From Acidobacteriota bacterium (GTDB taxonomy: Bacteria > Acidobacteriota > UBA890), in NCBI GenBank assembly GCA_022563115.1, contig JADFNY010000051.1, positions 1 through 13,538 of the forward strand: 13,538 nt of DNA, read 5' to 3'. The notes under the pieces were generated by a model. That model was not told where the DNA came from, searched no databases, and worked only from the letters and a program-made list of their open reading frames with translations. Below are positions 6,573-12,219 of the stretch, piece by piece. A program made the position numbers and the translations under genes. Position 1 is the stretch's first letter, and the number at the start of each line of letters is the position of its first letter.

Positions 6573-7136
6573 TCACAAGCTCTCCTCGAGGAGCTGGTTA
6601 GGAAGTTCCGACAGCAGCCGGCGGAACAGTCCGGTGTCTTTCATCGCCCGCGTGACCACGAGGGCACCTTGCAGTCTCATGACGGCGTCTTCGGCGCGCC
6701 GCCGCGCGATCCCGGCCGGGAGGCCCGCGTCCCGTATCGTCGCGCTGAGCGTATCGATCCACGCGGTGAAGGCGGCGGCCAATTCGTCGGCAAACAATTC
6801 GGAACCACCACTCAATACCATCGCCCCGAGCAAGCAGTTCTTGGCGCCGCCGGCATAGAACCGTTCCACCGCTTTCATCGAGGCGGCGATTCGATCGCGC
6901 GGATCCCCCGGCTCCTCCAACAGAGCCAGGATCTCACCCACGTCTTCGCCGACTTTCCGGAACACCTGACGGACCATTTCATCTTTGCCGCCGGGGAAAT
7001 GGTGGTACAGGCTTGCCCGCCCGAGCCCGGTAGCTTCGGCGATGCGGCTCAGGCTGGTTGCGGCGTACCCATGGCACCGAAACTCTTCGGCGATCCGTTC
7101 GACGACTTCCTCACGACTGAGCTTGGCTCTTGGCAT
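6573..7136 (-). CDS. TetR-family repressor (LmrA/YxaF-like)
   Basis: 187 residues. The N-terminal DNA-binding domain has the usual helix-turn-helix ATSLSRIAEATGLGRASLYHHFPGGKDEM (about 26-54 in two parts), ending in the YHHF signature. The ligand domain includes the motif NCLLGAMVLSGG near the middle, which points to the LmrA/YxaF subgroup, regulators of detoxification or drug-responsive enzymes. AGGTGA precedes the start. Its promoter carries the operator in its spacer, and the same palindrome recurs in front of the hydrolase gene 124 bp downstream, so it probably represses itself and the hydrolase-flavoprotein pair. The inducer is unknown but may be a substrate of those enzymes. Confidence 0.9.
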   Translation of the reverse strand: MPRAKLSREEVVERIAEEFRCHGYAATSLSRIAEATGLGRASLYHHFPGGKDEMVRQVFRKVGEDVGEILALLEEPGDPRDRIAASMKAVERFYAGGAKNCLLGAMVLSGGSELFADELAAAFTAWIDTLSATIRDAGLPAGIARRRAEDAVMRLQGALVVTRAMKDTGLFRRLLSELPNQLLEESL

Positions 7137-7152
7137 AGGTCACCTTTTCCGT

Positions 7153-7181
7153 ACTGTATCGAACGTTCGGTACAATGTCAA
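7153..7181 (-). promoter_or_regulatory. TetR gene promoter with embedded operator
   Basis: Read on the minus strand: perfect TTGACA (7181-7176), a 17-bp spacer (7175-7159) and TACAGT (7158-7153). The spacer holds the near-perfect 18-bp palindrome GTATCGAACGTTCGGTAC (plus strand 7156-7173, one mismatched pair). This is a classic steric-block arrangement for a TetR repressor. Its core CGAACGTTCG is identical to the one at 6530-6539. Confidence 0.85.
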
Positions 7182-7359
7182 CGGAAATCTACAAAAAACC
7201 ATGTCGCTTGGAGGCCGCTGAAGCCGAACCGACATAGGGTCGTGCTCACGACAGATGGCGTGGCCAGCCGCCTCGCTAAGCCGACAATGCTCCCGTAACG
7301 AGACGAGAGTGATCGGCAAAAAGGACTGTGACAACAATCTTTAGCCTGTCCCGACACCG

Positions 7360-7365
7360 TATGAT
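7360..7365 (+). promoter_or_regulatory. Candidate -10 for the protease gene
   Basis: TATGAT (five of six matches to the sigma70 -10) lies 46 bp before the protease start codon. No good -35 stands 16-18 bp upstream, so it would need an activator or is fortuitous. The rest of 7182-7359 shows no gene. Confidence 0.3.
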
Positions 7366-7410
7366 CATCGGGCGAGCTGATCACCGCCAGGACAAGGGAG
7401 CTACCGCGCG

Positions 7411-9048
7411 ATGAGCGGTTTGAGAGCCAGTCCAGCAGCCCTTGGCGAGCCGTCGCCCTATGCGGCCATGGTCCACCTGTCGGGCCGCCGACGAGGGACG
7501 AGCCAACTGCTGAGCGACGATCGAGTCACGGTCGGCAGCTCCGCCGCCGATCAGGTCCTCGTGGCCGAGCCAGCCGAGGCCGGAACCGGAACGCCGATCA
7601 AGGGCGCCCGCCGCTACATCTCTGTGGCCGGCGACCCGGGCCGTACGCTCGCGACCCTCGAGAAACGGGGACAGACGTACGAGCTAAGGGCAGGCCTCGG
7701 CGCCGAGGTGTTCGTCAATGGAGAGCCAGTAGAGTCGCTGGTGCTCGCCTCCGGCGATGTGCTGGAGATCGGCAAGGGCGGTACGGTGCTGCGCTTCCGC
7801 CTCTATCCGGCCGCAAGGGGGCCCTACAAGTCGATGCGCGAGGCCTTCTCGGACTGTATCGATTGCGCCCGCCATGGCGGCCACGGAGTCCTCGACCGGG
7901 CCGGCATCGTGCTCGCCGGAGTTCCCTATGAGCTGGCAACGAAGACGACACCGGCGATGCGGGTCACGTTCTTGGCACTGCTCTTTCTGCTGCTTGTCAC
8001 GACAGGGGTCGCTATCGTGCGCAACGTCAGCCTCGAGCGCCGCTTCGCCGCGGAGCTGGGCCGAATCCAGGGGCTCGAGGCCCTGCTGGCTCGCACCGAG
8101 CGCGCCACCTACTCGCGCGCTGACTTCGATGCCGCGCGAGCCGAGCTCGAGGCGCTGATCGGCGAATCCTTGGGGCGCGTCGAGGCCCTGGAGGCCCGTG
8201 CCGGGGCTCCCGCTCGCATCATCGACGCGGCGGCCGAGGCCGTGGTCTTCCTACAGGGATCGTTTGGCTTCGTCGAGCCACAGAGCGGAAGGCCGCTGCG
8301 CTACGCAGTCGGACCCGGCGGCGGGCCTGTGCGGCTTGCTGACGGCAGCAACGCCATCACGCTCGAGGGGAGTGGTCCGATCGTCGAAGTCTTGTACACA
8401 GGAACCGCTTTCGTCGCCAGCGACGCCGGGCACCTGCTCACCAACCGGCATGTCGCCCTGCCGTGGTTCTACGACCAGTCGGCCCAACGGATGATAAGCC
8501 AGGGACTCCAGCCCGTGATGCAGCGTCTCATCGGGTACCTTCCCGGCCTCGAGGAGCCTTTCGACGTCGAACTGGTCGAGGCCAGCGATTCTTCGGACGT
8601 GGCGCTGCTGAAGTGCCAGGCGCCGACCAGCTCCGTGCGACCCCTACGGCTGGCCGCGGCCGTCCCCAAGGCCGGCGACGAGGTCATTGTCATGGGGTAT
8701 CCCACCGGGATGCGCGCCGTGATGGCGCGCGCCGGCGAGCGCTTTGCAAGTGCCCTGTCGGCGAGCGGGCCCCTCGATTTCTGGCAGGTCGCCCACAAGC
8801 TGGCGGAGGGCGGCTACCTCACTCCTCTCGCCACACGCGGAATCGTCGGCCAGATCACCGAAGTCACCATCGTCTACGACGCCGTTACGATGAGCGGCGG
8901 GAGCGGTGGGCCGGTGATCAACTTGGACGGCGAGGTCGTGGCCGTGAACTCCGCCATCATTCCCGGCTTCACCGGCTCCAACCTGGGTGTACCGGCAAGC
9001 GAAGCGGCGCGCCTGCTCGACGCCGCTAGCGAACTTCGACGACCATGA
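7411..9048 (+). CDS. FHA-like, membrane-anchored trypsin-like serine protease
   Basis: 545 residues. ATG at 7411 has AAGGGAG 10 bases upstream. Domain order: an FHA-like beta domain (about 18-132; VTVGSSAADQVLV, FVNGEPVESLVLASGDVLEIG), one membrane helix (about 184-203), a charged coiled-coil (about 205-265), then a trypsin-like protease. The catalytic triad is readable: His347 in LLTNRHVAL, Asp396 in DSSDVALLK, Ser498 in GGSGGP. The order resembles HtrA but no PDZ domain follows; the protein ends after the protease. FHA domains normally bind phosphothreonine, although here the phosphopeptide-binding Arg/Ser pattern is incomplete (VGSS without RR), so it may bind something else. Topology suggests sensing inside and proteolysis outside. 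It converges on and overlaps the phosphatase gene. Confidence 0.85.
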   Translation: MSGLRASPAALGEPSPYAAMVHLSGRRRGTSQLLSDDRVTVGSSAADQVLVAEPAEAGTGTPIKGARRYISVAGDPGRTLATLEKRGQTYELRAGLGAEVFVNGEPVESLVLASGDVLEIGKGGTVLRFRLYPAARGPYKSMREAFSDCIDCARHGGHGVLDRAGIVLAGVPYELATKTTPAMRVTFLALLFLLLVTTGVAIVRNVSLERRFAAELGRIQGLEALLARTERATYSRADFDAARAELEALIGESLGRVEALEARAGAPARIIDAAAEAVVFLQGSFGFVEPQSGRPLRYAVGPGGGPVRLADGSNAITLEGSGPIVEVLYTGTAFVASDAGHLLTNRHVALPWFYDQSAQRMISQGLQPVMQRLIGYLPGLEEPFDVELVEASDSSDVALLKCQAPTSSVRPLRLAAAVPKAGDEVIVMGYPTGMRAVMARAGERFASALSASGPLDFWQVAHKLAEGGYLTPLATRGIVGQITEVTIVYDAVTMSGGSGGPVINLDGEVVAVNSAIIPGFTGSNLGVPASEAARLLDAASELRRP

Positions 9049-9766
9049 AGGTGACGTCGTCGTCGGAGGTCGCTCCGTTGGAGTGCTCGGTCAACGCATC
9101 GAGCACCGCGTGCTTGATGTCGCGGACCGTGCCTCCGGCGGCCTTCTCGAGCGCTCCCGCAACGCCGTCTCGACCGAAGGGTTTCCCGTCGCTGTTCGTG
9201 GCTTCGATCAGTCCATCGGTGTAGAGAAAGATCCGGTCGCCGGCGGCGATCGGCCGCACCTCGTCATCGTAGGAGGTATTGCCAAACGCACCGAGGGGCA
9301 GATTCGCACAGCGGCGAGGCGACCCGAGCATCACCGAGTCCCATCGCGCGTCATCCTGCCGGTAGATGAACATCGGGGGATGCCCGGCGTAGGTGAAGTG
9401 GAGGTTCGACTCGGCCCGGAGAAAGGAAACGATCGTCGCGGTGGTCATCGCCTGGTAGCCGCGCTGGCTTACCAACGCATTCAGGTCGGTCAGCAGATCG
9501 CTGCCGTCGAGCTCGTTGACACGTGTTTGCAACGCCTCGTAGAGCCACTGGCTGGTCTCGCTCACCGACTCACCGTGTCCCCGCACATCCGCGAGTGCGA
9601 TCCGGGTGATCGCCTCGCCGGAGCAGACGCTCAGGTAGTAAATGTCGCCACCTTTCGCCCCCTCTGCGGCGCGGGAGTAAACACTGGCGACGAAGCCGCT
9701 GCCGCGCACGTCGGCGTTCTTATCCTTAGAGCCGCCCCAGACTTCCGCGCAGCTGATCTCTTGCAT
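9026..9766 (-). CDS. SpoIIE/RsbU-type (PPM) serine phosphatase
   Basis: 246 residues with only the catalytic domain and no sensory domain. Signature motifs: KGGDIYYLSVCSG (38-50), metal-binding DVRGHG (60-65), TYAGHPPMFIY (125-135), LYTDGLIEATNSDG (181-194) with Asp184, and DDDVTFMVVEV (235-245). Metal ligands Asp41, Asp60, Asp184 and Asp236/237 look present; the second Asp usual in GGDxxD is Tyr44-Leu here, a variation seen in some subfamilies. Such enzymes usually dephosphorylate STAS-type anti-anti-sigma factors, but none is encoded here. AGGTTG precedes the ATG. The gene's last 23 bases overlap the end of the protease gene on the other strand, so the two can interfere at the mRNA level. 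Confidence 0.88.
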   Translation of the reverse strand: MQEISCAEVWGGSKDKNADVRGSGFVASVYSRAAEGAKGGDIYYLSVCSGEAITRIALADVRGHGESVSETSQWLYEALQTRVNELDGSDLLTDLNALVSQRGYQAMTTATIVSFLRAESNLHFTYAGHPPMFIYRQDDARWDSVMLGSPRRCANLPLGAFGNTSYDDEVRPIAAGDRIFLYTDGLIEATNSDGKPFGRDGVAGALEKAAGGTVRDIKHAVLDALTEHSNGATSDDDVTFMVVEVR

Positions 9767-9838
9767 TTTTCAACCTACTTTGTTCGGCACTTCTAGGTGT
9801 CAGGGTGTGCCTCAACCCACGGTGTCCTCGGATATAGG

Positions 9839-9862
9839 TGAACCCGGAGCCCGATTTGTTAC
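9839..9862 (+). promoter_or_regulatory. Possible ECF-type promoter of the sigma operon
   Basis: TGAACCC (9839-9845) and GTTAC (9858-9862) resemble the GAAC -35 and CGTTA -10 of ECF promoters, with a spacer a few bases shorter than usual (about 12-13). Autoregulation of ECF sigma genes is common. Support is by eye and weak. No better sigma70 promoter was found in 9781-9937. Confidence 0.3.
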
Positions 9863-9879
9863 AAAGATTCAGGTAGAGA

Positions 9880-9940
9880 CATCGAGGAGCGCCGCGCTGA
9901 TCCGCGGGACCAACACTCCTCGGAAAGGGTTACCTCGATG
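9880..9940 (+). promoter_or_regulatory. Leader with two mutually exclusive hairpins over the start codon
   Basis: The arm CATCGAGGAG (9880-9889) can pair in two ways. Its part CGAGGAG (9883-9889) matches CTCCTCG (9916-9922) perfectly, with an inner hairpin CCGCG/CGCGG (9892-9896, 9903-9907). Its part CATCGAGG (9880-9887) matches CCTCGATG (9933-9940) perfectly, which includes the sigma gene ATG at 9938. In the first state the start codon is free; in the second it is sequestered with the Shine-Dalgarno GGAAAGG (9922-9928) inside the loop. An RNA switch is inferred from sequence alone. Confidence 0.5.
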
Positions 9941-10540
9941 AACGGGTCGAACACAGAACATGAGACCTTCCGCGATCCGGCGTTCGTGGAACGCGTGCGC
10001 AGCGGCGAGGAGGAAGCCACCCAGGCCCTCATTCGCGCCTACCTCCCCCAGGTAGTGCGCGCCGCCCGCGGCGCGGGCCTCCCCGCCGACGCAGCCGAGG
10101 ACGTAGCCCAGGCGACGTTTCTGACGTTCCTGAACGTGGTGAAACGATTCGAGGGGCGCTCGCACGTGCGCACCTTCCTGTTCGGCATCCTGTACAAGAA
10201 GGTCGCCGAGAAGCGACGGCAGCAAGCCCGCGAGCGGCGGACCGATTCGATCGACGACGTCATGGAAAGCCGCTTCAGGCCCGACGGCCGCTGGCACACA
10301 CCTCCGCGGCCCATCGACGAGCGTTTCCACGATCGCGAGGTTCGTCAGCAGATCGACGACTGTCTCGAGGCACTCACGTTGAACCAGCGCATGGCCTTCG
10401 TCCTGCGGGAATCCGAGGGACTCACAACCGAGGAGATTTGTAAGATTCTGGATGTCTCGCGCACTAACCTGGGTGTACTGCTCTATCGAGCGCGAAACCG
10501 TCTGCGGGAATGTCTGGAAACCGAAGGCGTGAAGCCCTGA
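9938..10540 (+). CDS. ECF-type RNA polymerase sigma factor
   Basis: 200 residues with two sigma domains. Region 2 spans about 24-95 (DAAEDVAQATFLTFLNVV at 51-68, then RTFLFGILYKKVAEKRR at 78-94). Region 4 spans about 137-190 (CLEALTLNQRMAFVLRE, then the helix-turn-helix LTTEEICKILDVSRTNLGVLLYRARNRLRE). The linker contains a His/Arg/Pro-rich stretch (RPDGRWHTPPRP). It directs transcription of a stress or envelope regulon; the targets are unknown. The anti-sigma gene starts 9 bases after its stop. The leader can hide the start codon in a hairpin, and an ECF-like promoter stands upstream. The downstream PEGA and membrane genes are natural candidate targets, but no shared promoter motif was identified in front of them. 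Confidence 0.9.
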   Translation: MNGSNTEHETFRDPAFVERVRSGEEEATQALIRAYLPQVVRAARGAGLPADAAEDVAQATFLTFLNVVKRFEGRSHVRTFLFGILYKKVAEKRRQQARERRTDSIDDVMESRFRPDGRWHTPPRPIDERFHDREVRQQIDDCLEALTLNQRMAFVLRESEGLTTEEICKILDVSRTNLGVLLYRARNRLRECLETEGVKP

Positions 10541-10549
10541 GGGGAACAG

Positions 10550-10825
10550 ATGCAGAACTGCAAGGAAATCTGCCGAAAGATCGCCTCTGATGAATACGCC
10601 GAGGCGACCGGTTGGGAACGATTGGTCGTCCGCTTCCATCTCTGGCGTTGCAAGAACTGCCGCTGCTACGAGGAGCAGCTACGGGCGATGGGGGCGTCTA
10701 TGGCGCAGCTGCTGCACGAAGATCCCCCCGCTGCCACTACCCTGGAGCGCATCGAGCGCGCGATTCTCGAGAACAACGCTGCCGGCTCGCATCCCTCGTC
10801 CGCCGATCCCGGAAGCGACCGCTGA
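10550..10825 (+). CDS. Small zinc-finger anti-sigma factor (ZAS/zf-HC2)
   Basis: 91 residues, soluble, with no membrane helix. The zinc site is the HxxxCxxC motif: His30, Cys34 and Cys37 in FHLWRCKNCR, with Cys4 or Cys8 near the N-terminus as the likely fourth ligand. Cys39 adds one more thiol. In this family the N-terminal helical domain holds the sigma factor, and metal loss or thiol oxidation can release it. The C-terminal 40 residues are low-complexity. GAGGGGA precedes the ATG, 9 bases after the sigma stop. Its stop codon lies in the loop of a perfect 9-bp hairpin. A redox or metal signal is suggested by the cysteines but not shown. Confidence 0.85.
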   Translation: MQNCKEICRKIASDEYAEATGWERLVVRFHLWRCKNCRCYEEQLRAMGASMAQLLHEDPPAATTLERIERAILENNAAGSHPSSADPGSDR

Positions 10826-10857
10826 CGGTCGCTTACACCACGCTCGAGCCCGAGCGT
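10813..10857 (+). terminator. Tandem hairpins at the anti-sigma 3' end
   Basis: Hairpin 1: AAGCGACCG (10813-10821), loop CTGA, CGGTCGCTT (10826-10834), 9 perfect pairs, with the stop codon in and next to the loop. Hairpin 2: ACGCTCG (10840-10846), loop AGCC, CGAGCGT (10851-10857), 7 perfect pairs. No T-tract follows, so a standard intrinsic terminator is unlikely. They may slow polymerase or stabilise the sigma/anti-sigma mRNA against 3' decay, giving different levels from the downstream genes. Confidence 0.5.
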
Positions 10858-10930
10858 AAGAAGTCGCGTCCGAGTCTCACTCACTGTCTGGAGTCGCAAT
10901 GACGCGCGCTCCATGACAGGAGGTACATCG

Positions 10931-11410
10931 ATGCGACATGTACTCAGAACTCTGGCGTTGTTTGCTGTGATCTCGGCAGCGGTCCTGGTTTTCAGCCCCG
11001 CCACCGCCGAAGCACAGCATTACGGCCACCACTACTACGGACATGGCTACGGCGGCTATGGGCATGGCTACGGCTATGGGCATGGCTACGGCTACGGCGG
11101 CTATGGCTACGGCTACGGCGGCTATGGCCCCTATGGCGGGTATCGGGACGCTTCCACCGGAGACATCCGGATCGAGGTAAGTCCGAAGGCAGCTCGTGAC
11201 GAGATCGAAGTCTACGTCAACGAGGCCCGCGCCGGGGTCGTCGACGATTTCGATGGCTTCTTCCAGCGGCTCTATCTCGAGGAAGGAGAATACGAGATCG
11301 AGCTCAGGCTGGCCGGTTACAAGCCGTTGCGGGTGTCCATCTTCGTCACGCGCGGAAATACGTACAACCTCCGCGGCCAGCTGGAAGCCCTTGCCGACGA
11401 TCAGCTGTAA
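10931..11410 (+). CDS. Secreted Gly/Tyr/His-rich PEGA-domain protein
   Basis: 159 residues. The ATG at 10931 has AGGAGG 7-8 bases upstream; an earlier in-frame ATG at 10913 would place that site inside the gene, so I reject it. Residues 1-28 form a signal peptide (LFAVISAAVLVFSPATAEA|Q). Residues 29-71 are a Gly-Tyr-rich stretch with six His (30, 33, 34, 38, 45, 51). Residues 78-148 form a PEGA-type beta domain (DIRIEVSPKAA, EVYVNEARAGVV, LYLEEGEYEIELRLAGYKP), usually found in extracellular or surface proteins. It follows the anti-sigma gene by 105 bases and precedes the membrane protein gene by 21, so those two form an operon. A surface role, perhaps metal or wall binding, is inferred. Confidence 0.82.
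   Translation: MRHVLRTLALFAVISAAVLVFSPATAEAQHYGHHYYGHGYGGYGHGYGYGHGYGYGGYGYGYGGYGPYGGYRDASTGDIRIEVSPKAARDEIEVYVNEARAGVVDDFDGFFQRLYLEEGEYEIELRLAGYKPLRVSIFVTRGNTYNLRGQLEALADDQL
11015..11143 (+). repeat. In-gene Gly-Tyr-(His) coding repeat
   Basis: Reiterated TAYGGC/GGCTAT/CATGGC codons encode GYG, GHGYG and GGYG units. The recurring 15-18 bp units (such as GGGCATGGCTACGGCTATG) are near-identical at DNA level, so the tract can expand or shrink by slippage or recombination without breaking the frame while unit length stays a multiple of three. Confidence 0.8.
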
Positions 11411-11431
11411 GACATCGAAGGAGACATTCTA

Positions 11432-11878
11432 ATGAATATTCGGAATCTCAAGAACGGTATCCTGGGCGGCCTCGCCGGCGGCGCTGTCTTCGGGATGATG
11501 ATGGCGATGATGGGCATGCTTCCCATGATCGGCGCCATGGCCGGCTACCCTTCCGCGCTGTACGGAATGGTCGTACACATGGCCATCAGTGCGGTGGTCG
11601 GTGCCAAGTTCGCCTTTCTTTTCGGCAACCGGCCGAACAGCTCCGGGCGCGGGGTCAGGTATGGCCTCGCCTACGGTGCTGCCTGGTGGGTGCTTGGGCC
11701 TCTGACCTTGATGCCGCTTTTCATGGGCATGGGGCTGGGCGTCAACTGGAACCTCCAAGCTGCCACCCAGATGCTTCCGAGCCTGATGGGGCACCTGGTG
11801 TTCGGTGCTTTGCTGGGTTGGGTCTACAGCTGGTTGCAGGACGACGTTCGCAGGCTGGCTCACGCCCAGTCAGTGTGA
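11432..11878 (+). CDS. Small four-helix inner-membrane protein (uncharacterised)
   Basis: 148 residues, hydrophobic, with four predicted membrane helices near 8-30, 42-65, 76-100 and 113-136, and charged ends (MNIRNLKNG and DDVRRLAHAQ). The sequence is very rich in Met (MMMAMMGMLPMIGAM, LMPLFMGMGLG), a feature seen in metal-handling membrane proteins but also in unrelated ones. Conserved-looking elements are AYGAAWWVLGPLTLMP and MLPSLMGHLVFGALLG. I recognise the general type but know no function. AGGAGA precedes the ATG. It follows the PEGA gene by 21 bases and ends the operon: a strong terminator stands 68 bases downstream. Confidence 0.8.
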   Translation: MNIRNLKNGILGGLAGGAVFGMMMAMMGMLPMIGAMAGYPSALYGMVVHMAISAVVGAKFAFLFGNRPNSSGRGVRYGLAYGAAWWVLGPLTLMPLFMGMGLGVNWNLQAATQMLPSLMGHLVFGALLGWVYSWLQDDVRRLAHAQSV

Positions 11879-12219
11879 CGGGTGCCTTTGCGGGAACCGG
11901 TTGGGGACACCGCGTTTTCCTCCCGATAACCCGACAGGAACCAATCGACGCCCTCGGGCGGAGGCCCGAGGGCGTCTTTGTATGGGCAGGAGAAACTCGA
12001 TGAGCGTCGCTCGCCCGGGATCTCGACCCAGCCGCTTCTCCATTCGTTTTCAGGAAAGGCCCGCACATCCAGGCCCCTATTGAATTTGACGAACGCGTTC
12101 ATGCGCGTGTCCCGATCCAGCAGGTATGGGCCATGTTTCTATCTTGGAGTTCCGAAGTCGCCTATGGAGGGATACGCTGACTGGTTGCGACAGTAGTAGG
12201 TTGGTTCCACCGGGGCATC
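11879..12219. other. Gap between membrane gene and fadE, terminator plus no clear gene
   Basis: Apart from the terminator at 11947-11979 I see no supported gene. A minus-strand frame (12102 to 11860) encodes 80 residues with a fairly protein-like composition (FPENEWRSGWVEIPG), but it lacks a ribosome site, reads through the terminator stem and overlaps the membrane gene. A plus-strand frame (11978-12196) has no ribosome site either. The end of fadE on the minus strand is not followed by a clear terminator. Confidence 0.45.
11947..11979 (+). terminator. Rho-independent terminator of the sigma/PEGA block
   Basis: GACGCCCTCGGGC (11947-11959), loop GGAG, GCCCGAGGGCGTC (11964-11976): 13 perfect pairs, followed by TTTGT. 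The T-run is short, but the stem is very stable. The minus strand has no T-run, so it acts on plus-strand transcripts only. Confidence 0.85.

Noticed and set aside
5714..6601. 295-codon plus-strand frame opposite the hydrolase
   Set aside because: The hydrolase strand has catalytic motifs, a signal peptide and a strong ribosome site; the opposite frame shows none and reads through the operator.
10913..10930. Alternative PEGA protein start at 10913
   Set aside because: It would place AGGAGG within the coding region and add residues before a normal signal peptide; 10931 has the correct spacing.
11860..12102. Minus-strand 80-codon open frame with protein-like composition
   Set aside because: No ribosome site, it contains the whole terminator stem and overlaps the end of the membrane gene; codon bias alone is not enough.
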